Positions 1 through 13,100 of a DNA stretch of 64,000 nucleotides are shown here, piece by piece. This DNA comes from Arcuatula senhousia. Taxonomy: Eukaryota; Mollusca; Bivalvia; Mytilida; Mytilidae. Both the position numbers and the translations under genes were made by a program. How positions within the stretch are numbered: the stretch's first letter is position 1; each line of letters begins with the position of its first letter. The stretch is from the NCBI GenBank assembly GCA_963971305.1, contig OZ020308.1, forward strand, positions 17,703,092-17,767,091, written 5' to 3'. The notes under the pieces were generated by a model. The model saw nothing but the letters and a program-made list of their open reading frames with translations, was not told the DNA's origin and did no database searches.

Positions 1-109
1 GGTCAATTCATCCTGCACGGAAATATGTAAAGAATATGGCGGGAAATCATGTGCAAAAATTCTCCCAGTTAACGTATTTCACAAGGACCACCCAGGTCGC
101 AAAAGGAAA

Positions 110-1036
110 ATGTACGCCATAATTGACGACCAGAGCAATAGGTCTTTAGCATCTCCGGAGTTCTTCAAGTATTTCAATGTACGGGAACCTCCCGAATCGT
201 ATACACTTTCAACTTGCTCTGGAAAGACCATAACATCCGGAAGACGAGGAAATGGTTTTGTTGTGACAACACTCAACGGTAACGTCGCATTGAACCTACC
301 AGATGTCATAGAATGTGACAACCTGCCTGACAACAGGAATGAGATTCCGACACCAGATGTCGCCTTCAAACATTCTCACTTGCGAGATATAGCGAAATAT
401 CTTTCGCCGTTAGACGAAAATTGCAACGTCATGCTTCTTATTGGACGAGATTTACCGGAAGCACACCATGTGCTCGACCAACGCATTGGACCCTCGAGGG
501 CTCCATACGCTCAACGACTCAAACTTGGCTGGGTCGTAGTGGGCGAGACTTGTTTAGACGAACAGAGAACACCCGTCAGTGTTAATGTCAAAAGTACTCA
601 TGTGTCTACTTCTGGCTACCCTACGGTGACAAAACCGCGCCAAAGCAACTTTGGAATTCAGCAACAGTTCTTCCCGAAGAACACCAGTCGTGACAACGGA
701 CAAGATGTCTCCACCAGTAGGTCATACGATGGGAACTACGTATACGTCCCAATTAACTTGAATCCGACTGATCCAGGAACCAGTTTCTTTCAGTCTTCTG
801 ATATTCAAGACAGCAGTTTGCTTCAGGAACCTGGAATGGACAAAGTGATCGGACCCGTCATAAATGTCGACACAACTTACAATGCAGACCGCATTCCAAC
901 TTGTGAGGAACAATTTTCCGACTCTTCGTCATGGTCAAAATTGACTCAATTTACTGCTGCTCTCAAAGCTACTGGCCGCAAACGTAGGTACAAAGCAGCT
1001 GAGTGCCATCCAGCTCATACTCGCCAGGATAACTAG
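110..1036 (+). pseudogene. BEL/Pao gag-pol fragment, DUF1758-like aspartic protease region
   Basis: The 308-codon frame shows the DUF1758-type retropepsin-like region of BEL/Pao polyproteins. An IDDQSN motif near residue 5 fits the strand that carries the catalytic Asp neighbourhood, and LLIGRDLPEAHHV near residue 110 with GPSRAPYAQRLKLGWVVVGE after it fits the conserved end of that domain. The frame probably opens further upstream of the first ATG. After about residue 200 the sequence no longer matches what I know of the family. It ends in an in-frame TAG at 1034-1036, after which a pol-like C-terminal piece follows in the same frame, so the stop or a deletion breaks the original polyprotein. 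Confidence 0.7.
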
Positions 1037-1105
1037 ATGCGTGTCATAAACGGGAATCCCGCAACATACATTCGACCGATAGTCGACATAATTCTACTAA
1101 TGTGA
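1037..1105 (+). pseudogene. short remnant of BEL/Pao pol C-terminus
   Basis: Directly after the TAG and in the same frame, 22 codons read through a YIRPIVDIILL segment to a TGA. This matches the general form of the last residues of BEL/Pao polyproteins, after the integrase. Its nearness to the protease region shows that most of pol is gone. Confidence 0.5.
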
Positions 1106-1430
1106 CTTTCCACATCAAACCTTTTGTGTACAATAACTGTTTTCACCCGTCGGGGTCAATTTTAAGGAACACGTTGTTCCTTCCCACGCCGTGCGTGGCA
1201 ACGTTGGAGCAACAGATCTACTCTTCCCATTGGGCAACGCTGGAAGCCATACAACGATGGATCTCCAGAACAACAGCCGTTGGATCGTTCTCCGAACTGT
1301 ACATATATTCTATCCTTTTACTACTTTGGATTTATGTGATATTCATTTATTTCTTCTTTGGATATTGGAATTCTTTTCAATTCATCTGTGTTTTTAAAGG
1401 AAAGTTAGAGAAATATCCACGTGGATATTT

Positions 1431-1439
1431 GGCGGGGAG
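1431..1439 (+). other. polypurine tract in front of the 3' LTR
   Basis: GGCGGGGAG lies directly before TGTACTG, the expected layout of plus-strand priming site and LTR start in an LTR retrotransposon. A perfect 20-bp palindrome (1411-1430) abuts it. Confidence 0.65.
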
Positions 1440-2090
1440 TGTACTGTAATTGCATTACGAATATTTATTCCTGATTGGATTATTTATTATCGTCTGATAT
1501 TTACATCTGTTTAAATAACCACATGTTTTTATTCCTTTGGATGTGTCCCGTATCGCTGTTTTAACGTAACTCCGCCGGGATTACTACACAGGTTTTAGCT
1601 GCCTTCTCTCTCTCTCGTCTGATGAAATCAATGTCGACACGTTTCTGGACCGCTCGTGTTTAGGAGTTAATCCTTGCCTACGCACAGTGTAAGACATTTT
1701 AAATTATTGTAAATCTTATTGTAAACCTTTCAGCCGTTAATTGTCATGTTTTATTCATCGTTTGAAACATCGTATGTTATTGAAATTCTACTTTCGTTTT
1801 TGATAATATTTTCTGGAAATTTACTCGACCTTGACTCTTGTCACCAAATTGACCGATGTAATTATTGATAACTTTATTTAGCTGTGCTTGCTTTTTATAA
1901 ATGATCTATGTTTCTAGAGTCCGTCTGTTTCGATCTTTGTGTATATCTTTCACGTTTCTAACATTTAATTAACTTTGATTTTGTAACTTTTTACGATTGA
2001 ATATTTATGCTCGTTTTTATTGTGTTTCAGCAATTTACCTGTTTGTATGTATGTGGATGAATAAATGTGCATTCCCCGGAATTGTCATTT
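1440..2090 (+). repeat. putative 3' LTR of the BEL/Pao element
   Basis: The LTR is taken to start at TGTACTG after the polypurine tract. A polyadenylation signal AATAAA at about 2060 is where the R region would be expected. The right end is uncertain: a TG...CA-type end near 2090 is possible, but the LTR could extend to about 2330, because the other LTR is outside the window. Confidence 0.5.
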
Positions 2091-2211
2091 GATTTGCCCC
2101 GTATATATTGGTTCGCTATCTGCCGCACGGGCAGAATATATAAGTAAAGGGGGTCTTTCAGCTGGGCCTCTGCCGCGAAGCAGCTGCATTCCGCACTTAC
2201 TTAAGTGGCGG

Positions 2212-2233
2212 TTGACAGTGAATTCACTGTCAA
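2212..2233. repeat. perfect 22-bp palindrome
   Basis: TTGACAGTG-AATT-CACTGTCAA reads identically on both strands over 22 bases. It lies just past the putative LTR. Function is unknown; a protein-binding site or the symmetric core of a small element are both possible. Confidence 0.9.
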
Positions 2234-2293
2234 TTTGGCATAATTCGCTGCTTCGTGAACTTAAAGAACATTTTAAGGGGTTTTGGTCTCTTC

Positions 2294-2567
2294 AACCGTG
2301 TATACCACAGTAATCCAAAATTTCTTTGATTCAGCCATCTGTGTATCCCACGGTGGTTCTTAAGGGGTTTCGGTCTTAAATATTATTCACCCGTGTATCC
2401 CACGGTGACGCCAAATTATTCTGCATATTTATATTTGTATTGATTTCTGGTTGCCATTCACAATATTCGGTAACCATTTATCTGATCATTGAATGTTGAT
2501 ATTTTATGTTTATTATATATTATCTGAAAATATCATTTCTTTAACCACCCGTGCATCCCACGGTGGA
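2294..2567 (+). repeat. four dispersed mini-hairpin motifs CCGTG-TATCC-CACGG
   Basis: Near-identical motifs occur at 2294-2310, 2339-2356, 2389-2409 and 2547-2567. The last three form a 5-6 bp stem (CCGTG/CACGG) with a five-base loop; the first is degenerate. Two are preceded by TAAGGGGTTT(T/C)GGTCT, so part of the region is a diverged tandem duplication. Confidence 0.7.
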
Positions 2568-2640
2568 ATTTATTTTATTGATTATCTATTGATTATGTAT
2601 TGATTATCTAATGATTATTTATTGATTATCTAGATTTATA
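2568..2640. repeat. short ATTGATTATCT tandem repeat
   Basis: A simple array of about five copies of an ATTGATTATCT-like 11-mer, diverged between copies. Confidence 0.6.
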
Positions 2641-2864
2641 TGATATATGAGAAATCATTCATATTTATTATTGTAAATCCTTATTAAAGCTGAGGCCCAA
2701 TAATGCCAAATCTTACAAAGAGTTTTCATTTCCCCCTTAGTTATAAATGGGTATGCATTATTAGCAAGAGAGGTTTGGTTAAAAGCAGAAAAATTTGAAA
2801 CTTATCACTGCATCATGTTTGTTTTACTTTTGTTTATGCATCAGAGATAAATGAGTTTTTTTAG

Positions 2865-3960
2865 TATTGTAACTGTACATTTAAGATTGTGATAGAAGGA
2901 TCAATAACGTTACTGTACTTTTAGATTGTAATAATTTAAAGAGTCAGCAATGTTACTTTTTAAAATTGTAATAAAAGGATAAGAATATTTCCGTACATTT
3001 ACGATTATTATAGAATAATCAACAAAGTGAAAGTACATTTGAAATTGATATAACAGGGTCAAAATGTTTATGTACATGAAAGATTGTTATAGAAGGATCA
3101 TCAATGTTACTATACATATAAACTTGTAATAGAAAAGCCTATAATGTTAATGTTTATTTTAGATTGTAATAGAAACGTCAGTATGTAATTGTACATTTAA
3201 GTGTGATAGAGAGGTCATCAATGGAAATGTACTTTTAAGAGTGTAATGTAAAGGCCAAAATGATACTTTACATTTAAAATTGTTATAGAATGGTCAGTTA
3301 TGTTACTTAACAATGTTTCTTCACATTTTAGCATCAAGGGCAATGTTACACAATAAAATGTGTATATATAGATTAAATAGTATGTGCCTGATTGACGGTG
3401 CAAAAGGAGGATAATTTTTCATCATTCTCGGAAAGGGTGAAGTTGATTGGAATAAAGTGGGAAGGTAATTGTGATTGAAGAGGTTGGACAATCTTGCACC
3501 ATTGGAGGTTTTATACATTTGCAATAGAAGAATCAACCACGTAACTGAACATTTAATATTTAAATAAAAATTCATTAATGTCACTGTACATTTCAGATTG
3601 TTAAGAAGATTCAACAATGTCACTGTTCATTTCAGATTGTTAAGAAGATTCAACAATGTCACTGTACATTAATATTGTTCGTTCAAGATTGTTACAGAAG
3701 GATCAGCAATGTTACTGTAATTCAAAATGTTAATAGAAGGGTCACAAATGTTACTGTACATTTTAAATTGTGATAGAATGGCCAGTAATGTTTCTGTACG
3801 TTTAAGATTGTATTAGAAGGGTAAACAATGTGACTGTACATGTGAGATTGTAATAGAAGAGTTAGCAATGTTACTGAATATTGAAGATTGTTTTTGAAGG
3901 ATTAAAAATGTAACTGTGAATTTAAGATTGTTTCATAAGAACCAGCAATGATTGTAACAG
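2865..3960. repeat. degenerate satellite, unit about 45 bp
   Basis: About two dozen diverged copies of a unit that reads roughly TGTACATTTAAGATTGTAAT followed by AGAAGGATCAACAATGTTAC. The array is interrupted near 3365-3510 by non-repeat sequence. Small open frames inside it are repeat artefacts. It is immediately downstream, in gene A orientation, of the last exon found for gene A. Confidence 0.8.
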
Positions 3961-3966
3961 AAACAT

Positions 3967-3994
3967 TTTTGTTTTTGTTTTTGTTTTTGTTTTC
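3967..3994 (+). repeat. (TTTTTG)n microsatellite
   Basis: Four to five consecutive hexamers mark the edge between the degenerate satellite and gene A exon 7. Confidence 0.85.
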
Positions 3995-4053
3995 GAAGCT
4001 GTTGTTATTGTCGTTTAAGTATTAATAAATCTTTCATAAACAAAAGTACTTAC

Positions 4054-4127
4054 TTGAAAGTTACTGGTGGTGAAAACAAGATGTCGATATCTCTAGCAAG
4101 CCATCCTATGGTCGTTGTTACGTTCAT
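4054..4127 (-). CDS. gene A exon 7 (last one found)
   Basis: A 74-nt exon between TATACAG and CAA|GTAAGT. It encodes MNVTTTIGWLARDIDILF and a PPVTF end and leaves phase 2. It sits between two unrelated tandem arrays, so it was recognised only because its splice sites and phase fit. Confidence 0.62.
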
Positions 4128-7100
4128 CTGTATAGGAACAAGAACGATGAAATAAATGACAACTACCAAAAGAAGGCACGAAATTTTAAAGTATATCATT
4201 CAAACTATCTGTTTCGTGTTCTGTGTGTGTCAAGAAACACAAGCTTGAAACAATTATTCAAACTATCCATTATAATGCTTTTGTTTGAAGGTTTTGGTTT
4301 GCCAACAAATATTCAAGGTAAGACTCAATAAAATGCATAGATCTAGGTCTCCTCTTGAGAGTTTTAAACTAATTCTTAAATATAGATAGTTTAATTGAAT
4401 ATTGCTACTTAAACTTAAATGAAGAAAATCTTTTCAGCTTTTTAAACAACCGGTGCAGCTTTTCACAAAGGAATCTTTACTGTAAAATTTGTCTAAGATT
4501 AAACTTTAGTCATTTTTGTTTGTGAAACTCGGTGATGAAATTGATGCTCCTACCTTTTGGAATATGCTAGTAGACAATGATACATCTTTTATGGTTTTTG
4601 TTTCAGACTCGTCTTTCTTTATAGTCCAGTTATTGGCTGTGACATATCCATCCATTCCAGATTGTCTCGTGTATTCTTGTACTAAAACAGGCAAGATGCT
4701 TTTTGCTTATATTTTTAGAGCTAATTAATACTCGTATAAAAAGTATCTCAAAACTTCATATTGAATATTCATAAATTTTGATTTCTTTTTTGGCCAACAG
4801 ATAATTTATCTAACGATCAGTCTTTTTACAAAGCTATTTCGTGACGAAAGATACGTAATATTAAGTTTTGACGTTAGCAAGTTAAACAATATCATTAAAT
4901 AAATTAATTGTTTGCTTCCATATCTAAACACATTTAGGAACAGAAAGTGTTAGTTTGATACTAGTGTTACAAAACACTTTGTTTTTGATAGAAATCACGT
5001 TTAAGACTTTTTGGTACAAGTAACCATGCTTTTAATTAAAATCATGTTTAGGCTTATTGTTACCAGCAACTTTGTTATTCATTCTGCGACTTTTTTTACT
5101 GATAGCTTTGTTAAAAAGTTTAAGATATATCAAATTTATGATATCTTTGTTACTAGTAATTTTGTAATCAATTGAAATCATGTTTGAGACTCTTTGTTAT
5201 TAGTAACTTTGCTATTAGTAGAAATCACGTTTGAGACTTTTTGTTACAAGTAACTGTGTTATTAATTAAAATCACGCTTGAGACTGTTGATAACTAGTAG
5301 CATTGTTATAAATTGAATTCTTTGTTACTTGTAATTTTGTAATAAATTGAAATCACGTTTGAGACTTTTTGTTACAAGTAACTATGTCATTAATTGAAAT
5401 CACGCTTGAGACTGTTGATTACTAGTAACTTTGTTATAAATTGAAATCACGCTTGAGACTGTTGATTACTAGTAACTTTGTTATTAATTGAAATCACGCT
5501 TGAGACTGTTGATTACTAGTAGCATTGTTATTAATTGAAATCACGCTTGAGACCGTTGATTACTAGTAACTTTGTTATTAATTGAAATCACGCTTGAGAC
5601 CGTTGATTACTAGTAACTTTGTTATTAATTGAAATCACGCTTGAGACCGTTGATTACTAGTAACTTTGTTATTAATTGAAATCAGACTTGAGACTGTTGA
5701 TTACTAGTAACTTTGTTATTAATTGAAATCACGCTTGAGACCGTTGATTACTAGTAACATTGTTATTAATTGAAATCACGCTTGAGACCATTCATTACTA
5801 GTAGCATTGTTATTAATTGAAATCACGCTTGAGACCGTTGATTACTAGTAACTTTCTTTGTTATTAATTGAAATCACGCTTGAGACCGTTGATTACTAGT
5901 AACTTTGTTATTAATTGAAATCAAGCTTGAGACCGTTGATTACTAGTAACTTTGTTATTAATTGAAATCACGCTTGAGACTGTTGATTACCAGTAACATT
6001 GTTATTAATTGAAATCACGCTTGAGACCGTTGATTACTAGTAACATTGTTATTAATTGAAATCACGCTTGAGACCGTTGATTACTAGTAACTTTGTTATT
6101 AATTGAAATCACGCTTGAGACCGTCGATTACTAGTAGCATTGTTATTAATTGAAATCACACTTGAGACTGTTGATTACTAGTAACTTTGTTATTAATTGA
6201 AATCACGCTTGAGACCGTTGATTACTAGTAACATTGTTATTAATTGAAATCACGCTTGAGACCGTTGATTACTAGTAACTTTGTTATTAATTGAAATCAC
6301 GCTTGAGACCGTTGATTACTAGTAGCATTGTTATTAATTGAAATCACGCTTGAGACCGTTGATTACTAGTAACTTTGTTATAAATTGAAATCACGCTTGA
6401 GACTGTTGATTACTAGTAACTTTGTTATTAATTGAAATCACGTTTGAGACTTTTTGTTACAAGTAACTGTGTTATTAATTAAAATCACGCTTGAGACTGT
6501 TGATAACTAGTAGCATTGTTATAAATTGAATTCTTTGTTACTTGTAACTTTGTAATAAATTGAAATCACGTTTGAGACTTTTTGTTACAAGTAACTATGT
6601 TATTAATTGAAATCACGCTTGAGACTGTTGATTACTAGTAACTTTGTTATAAATTGAAATCACGCTTGAGACTGTTGATTACTAGTAACTTTGTTATTAA
6701 TTGAAATCACGCTTGAGACTGTTGATTACTAGTAGCATTGTTATTAATTGAAATCACGCTTGAGACCGTTGATTACTAGTAACTTTGTTATTAATTGAAA
6801 TCACGCTTGAGACCGTTGATTACTAGTAACTTTGTTATTAATTGAAATCACGCTTGAGACCGTTGATTACTAGTAACTTTGTTATTAATTGAAATCACGC
6901 TTGAGACCGTTGATTACTAGTAACTTTGTTATTAATTGAAATCACGCTTGAGACCGTTGATTACTAGTAGCATTGTTATTAATTGAAATCACGCTTGAGA
7001 CCGTTGATTACTAGTAACTTTGTTATAAATTGAAATCACGCTTGAGACTGTTGATTACTAGTTACTTTGTTATTAATTGAAATCACGCTTGAGACCGTTG

Positions 7101-10100
7101 ATTACTAGTAACTTTGTTATTAATTGAAATCACGCTTGAGACCGTTGATTACTAGTAACATTGTTATTAATTGAAATCACGTTTGAGACTTTTTGTTACA
7201 AGTAACTTTGTTATTAATTGAAATCACGCTTGAGACCGTTGATTAATAGTAACTTTGTTATTAATTGAAATCACGCTTGAGACCGTTGATTACTAGTAAC
7301 ATTGTTATTAATTGAAATCACGCTTGAGACCGTTGATTACTAGTAACATTGTTATTAATTGAAATCACGCTTGAGACCGTTGATTACTAGTAACTTTGTT
7401 ATAAATTGAAATCACGCTTGAGACCGTTGATTACTAGTAACTTTGTTATAAATTGAAATCACGTTTGAGACTTTTTGTTACAAGTAACTTTGTTATTAAT
7501 TGAAATCACACTTGAGACCGTTGATTACTAGTAACTTTGTTAATAATTGAAATCACGCTTGAGACCGTTGATAACTAGTAACATTGTTATTAATTGAAAT
7601 CACACTTGAGACCGTTGATTACTAGTAACTTTGTTATTAATTGAAATCACGCTTGAGACCGTTGATTACTAGTAACTTTGTTATTAATTGAAATCACGCT
7701 TGAGACCGTTGATTACTAGTAACTTTGTTATAAATTGAAATCACGCTTGAGACTGTTGATTACTAGTTACTTTGTTATTAATTGAAATCACGTTTGAGAC
7801 CGTTGATTACTAGTAACTTTGTTATAAATTGAAATTACGTTTGTGATTCTTTGTTACTTGTAACTTTGTTATAAATTGAAATCACGTTTGAGACTTTTTG
7901 TTACAAGTAACTTTGTTATTAATTGAAATCACGCTTGAGACCGTTGATTACTAGTAACTTTGTTATTAATTGAAATCACGCTTGAGACCGTTGATTACTA
8001 GTAACATTGTTATTAATTGAAATCACGCTTGAGACCGTTGATTACTAGTAACATTGTTATTAATTGAAATCACGCTTGAGACCGTTGATTACTAGTAACT
8101 TTGTTATAAATTGAAATCACGTTTGAGACTTTTTGTTACAAGTAACTATGTTATTAATTGAAATCACGCTTGAGACTGTTGATTACTAGTAACTTTGTTA
8201 TTAATTGAAATCACGCTTGAGACCGTTGATTACTAGTAACATTGTTATTAATTGAAATCACGCTTGAGACCGTTGATTACTAGTAACTTTGTTATAAATT
8301 GAAATCACGTTTGTGATTCTTTGTTACTTGTAACTTTGTTATAAATTGAAATCACGTTTGAGACTTTTTGTTACAAGTAACTATGTTATTAATTGAAATC
8401 ACGCTTGAGACTGTTGATTACTAGTAGCATTGTTATAAATTGAAATCACGTTTGTGATTCTTTGTTACTTGTAACTTTGTTATAAATTGAAATCACGTTT
8501 GAGACTCTTTGTTATAAATTGAAATCACGCTTGAGACTCTTGTTACTAGTAACTTTGTCATTAATTGACGTTTGAGACTCTTTGTTACGTTTAAGACCCT
8601 CTGTTCATAGAACTGAAATCAAATTTAATTTTAGGTGAAGACTTCATAGGTAGGTAATGCTTGTGTCTAATACCTTTTTTTGTATTAAATGCCACAGGCG
8701 TTTGGGTCCAGGTCCCTGGTTTTTGAAGGTGTCTTACGATTGTGACATCGATTTTTCCATTTAAATTGTATGGGTTAAGATGTCATAACTGTTAAGATAT
8801 ACTCTTCAAAAAAAGTTACGCATAGATAGAAAATTCCCCGTAGGTTTAATGCAAATCGAAACAATTTCAAAACATTATTGCCGAGCTGTTCTACAACCGA
8901 TTTTCACGAAATTAAATCCAGTAAAATGAAAACAAAATAGAGATTGTTTGTTTAATTTTGAGTAAAATCGTAACATCGCTGCTTTTTAAGATATTGCAAG
9001 TGGAACTCAAGTGTACATTTTACGATTCAATTTCCCGTTTAAATCAATGCAAAATGTTCCTTGAAAAACATTAGTCGTGTTCTACTCCCAATTTCTTAAA
9101 AACCATTGAAGTTAGGATTTTGGTCTGCATTTATCAAACGATCTTCATTTTGTTTTCTTTTTACTGGATTTTATTTCGTGAAAATCGGTTGAAGAACAGC
9201 TCGGCAATAATGTTTTGAAATTGTTTCGATTTGCATTAAACCTACGGGGAATTTTCTATCTATGCGTAACTTTTTTTGCAGAGTATATGTTTGAAAACCT
9301 GGCCCCAGAATTTTATTTTATTATTAATAACGTGTATATAAAAATTTTCATCTCGTCTCTATACTATTTCCACGTGGAAATAGTATTATAGCGAGGGTCA
9401 GATTTTTTTTATTTAAACACAATAAATAAAAATAAAATCCTGGCCCCATACGCCTGTGTTAAATGCAAATAAAATATGTTTAAATAAAAAAATCAAATTT
9501 AACAGGAAGACGTTTTTTTTTTTGTACAAAAAGAATCCCACCCTTTCCTCCTCCACAGTATATTTTTGTAACTTATCTTATTTACCTATTCCATAAGAAC
9601 CAGTGATATTAAATCTTTGATTAGCCTCGACTTGAGCTGATGACGTCATGTTAACATTGACGATTGTCTCGCTGTCGTAGTTGACGGTCAGCGTTACAGG
9701 TGGAATACGGGCGTCATCTACAACAGCCACCGGGATGGTAAACAGAACCCTAGGTGCCGTTACCAGAATGGGTTTGGATATGTCAATCCGGGAGCTACTG
9801 TTAGACCTGAGTGTCGTGTCAATCAACAAAGACGTGTTTGTTTCAAGCTAAAAAAGAACTTTAACTAAAAATATAGACGATAAACGTTGCTTCTATTACT
9901 ATTGCTTAAATTATGGATTGTAAAATGATTAGATCTTTGTTTGTTCAACAAACCAACACGTGTGAACAATAGAAATTTTGCTGAAACCAATTTATGATCT
10001 TTGGACTGCTTTCTAACGTTAGTAATGTTAAATTGCGGTTGTTGTATTGTAAATTAATAGAATAGAATTTTGTCTGTGCAAACCACTGGCGCTTGAATAC

Positions 10101-13100
10101 AATATGTATTTTTCTCGGCTTTTTCATTTAACCCCCTTGTGACCTCGTATTTAACCATTAAACTGTTTTATACATTATTGTCTCTTAAATCTTACATTGT
10201 CGTTGTTTTTTTAATGTTGTGTCCTGTAGACTTGTTCAAATAACATTATTATCTAGGAAAGTAATCCAAAACATTTACAAATACCTTTGAGAGATAGTGA
10301 TGGATGTCAGGTTGGTTCATGGCATTCTTTTTAATTACTATTCCACTGAAAATATAAATTTTATTGTGAGAAACTGTATGACTAAAACTATATCTAAAGT
10401 AACAAGTTGAAGAGAATATAAATGAAAACAAGAATCATGTAAAACTCCGCTGATCATAAATGTTTTACTGAGTAGTCTTTTAGTCTGCTCCTTCCTCTGT
10501 CATTTGAAATACCATAGTTACTTTTGTCTTTTTCTAGCTACATATTTCTGTTTACCATTTTGAACCTGTTTTTTTTTTCTCTATTTTACAAAATTTATAT
10601 ATTTTCAAAGCTATGATTCTTACAGAGGCGTATTGGTAGTCATTCTTTTGCTACAAGCCTGACATTTAGTTCAAGCTTTAAAAACCGCTTTGCACTTTTA
10701 AGAAAAAGACTATATCTTCAACACTAACTTACAACGTGTATGAAAACAATGACTGTCCGTGACACTCTTTGCATGCAAAGCTAAATATCTCATCTTCTGT
10801 TGAGTTGTAGTCACCGTACTGTACTTCAAAATCTGAATCATTCTTAGTTGTTAAGATCCTAAATCCTGGTCTGTTCGATTTTTTGTCAAGGTCAAAGTTC
10901 CAGGGTACTGTTGTGGTAAAATTTGCCCTCCAGTCAATATTATGCAGAAGTTCTGATAGGATGTTTGCGAAGTATCTACGATGGCGCCGTCTGACATCCG
11001 GTGGCTGGTTATTCTGCTGGCCAGGGTGGTAATGAAATTTAATGTCGGCCTCATTGATGATATCAAAAGCTCTGAAAAGTCGAAAGCTGCATGTCTTTTG
11101 GAGGCAGACGTCAATATTTCGTATTATTCGCTTAAATCAAGCAACTTATGCCTTCATTTTGTTTTTGTGTAAACATAATATTTAACTGAATATTAAGTAT
11201 CTTCAAAACCGACTTGAATTGTGCATTTTACTTTACTAAAGTATATATATTAGTACCATTCATTTATAGAATTTGAAGTGTTGTGATCTGAGCTTAACTG
11301 CATATTTATTTAATAATTCTTTATCTGGTAAAAGAAACCTTAAGAAATTGGAAACAGGTCTTTAAATATAAAACTTACCCAGCCCTGATAGTGTGAACAA
11401 CAATTCCAGTTTCCGTGGGGAAGAAGACTGCATCTATTTTCGCATAAATTCCCTTAGATACCGAATCTAGTGTGTTCCTGTTGCAGTCCCACTTCAAGCT
11501 TCCGATGATGATTTGGCCTTTCCCCCAGTCTTTAGCGATAGAAGAGCTCTCAGCGGCAATTAAAATTTTATTTTTCTCACAAATAACTCTCTAAAATGAA
11601 AATTAATGTGAAATGATGTTGAAGAAATTCAATGACTTGATACAATTTTAGTGGTTGTACATTTTGTAAGTTTTTAATCACATTCGAAAAATATTCTCAA
11701 TTTTTAAAGCCACCACCGACAAAGCTTGGTGGTAAATATGACGGAGATGTTCGAATCATCCAATCCGTCTGCCCATATATCTGTTCACCTGTCCATATAT
11801 CATGTAAGAGCAACTCCCCTGTAAACTGCTTGATGAATTTTGATGAATATTTTAATATTGAGATTTGCATGAGGAAATTAAGATATCATTTAGGGCTAAT
11901 ATTTACTTTATTTTTCATGGCAGGAGGGCATTCGTTTGGTAGTTTTGTTTATTACATATGTCTATAAATCCTTATCAACGCTTTTAAGGTGTCTCGGGGC
12001 TATTAGAATTCTACTATAGATGTTTTGTTTCATTTTTGGCACATTGATAGACCTTAATGCATAGATAAAAAATATCAAATAAAAAGAGGGGGTCACCGTT
12101 CATTTTAAAGCTCTAGCAGCTTTCTAAAAATAGCAAAATTTCAATATTTTTATATAGAATATATTGGGAGAAAAGCTATAGAGGCATCTAAAGAAGAACT
12201 CCTACTATAGAATCAGCTCAAAATCTGAAAGACAGCTCCTTTTCTAAAGTTCTACGAAATTGTATGAAAAAACATCGGGTCACCGTTAATTTTTTCAAGA
12301 TATTCACTAAAATTGATAATTTTCCTATTCATTCTATATACATTATCTCCTTTGATTTAGAACGGGAAGTTCCTAAAATTATTAAAAAGACCTTTTTTGT
12401 ATTACAATTGCTCGTAATTTGTTAAAATATATTATAATATATAGTTTTTGTCTGAAATATCCAGTTATTTTATCAATTGTATACAAAATACCAATATGAT
12501 CAAAACGATGCTCAGTAGAAAAGCCTCTACAACCAAACAGGTCACCAACGTACACCATATACATGTAAAGGTCACCAACGTACAACATATGCATGTAGAG
12601 GTCACCAACGTACAACATATGCATGTAGAGGTCACCAACGTACAACATATGCATGTAAAGGTCACCAACGTACAACATATGCATGTTAAGGTCACCAACG
12701 TACAACATATGCATGTTAAGGTCACCAACGTACAACATATGCATGTAAAGGTCACCAACGTACAACATATGCATGTAAAGGTCACCAACGTACAACATAT
12801 GCATGTAAAGGTCACCAACGTACAACATATGCATGTAAAGGTCACCAACGTACAACATATGCATGTAAAGGTCACCAACGTACAACATATGCATGTAAAG
12901 GTCACCAACGTACAACATATACATGTAAAGGTCACCAACGTACAACATATGCATGTTAAGGTCACCAACGTACAACATATGCATGTAAAGGTCACCAACG
13001 TACAACATATGCATGTAAAGGTCACCAAGGTAATCAAAATTGTAGTATAAAAGTAATAAAAAAATTCCGAACTATGTTGTCCAAAAACATCAGACAAAAC

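Larger units (their letters stand above)
1..1439 (+). mobile_element. BEL/Pao LTR retrotransposon, internally deleted 3' part
   Basis: This stretch holds the remains of a BEL/Pao-type element that enters from the left edge. It carries a protease-like reading frame, then a very short piece resembling the C-terminal end of BEL pol (1037-1105, with a YIRPI motif), and then a polypurine tract at 1431-1439 directly in front of the LTR. The reverse transcriptase, RNase H and most of the integrase expected between these parts are absent, so the copy is deleted and cannot be autonomous. Assignment rests on protein style and the order of parts. Confidence 0.72.
8684..9466. mobile_element. outer foldback element carrying a nested one
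   Basis: Outer inverted repeats lie at 8684-8712 (ATTAAATGCCACAGGCGTTT) and 9439-9466 (ending CGCCTGTGTTAAATGC). The element has no coding capacity and looks like a MITE that received a second element. Confidence 0.6.

Noticed and set aside
3321..3623. 100-codon minus-strand frame that might be a further gene A exon
   Set aside because: It crosses satellite units, and no acceptor with a pyrimidine tract fits; the non-repeat part (3380-3510) stays a weak candidate only.
4980..8625. CRISPR-like array of regular repeats
   Set aside because: The 47-bp units are directly adjacent with no unique spacers, and the genome is eukaryotic.
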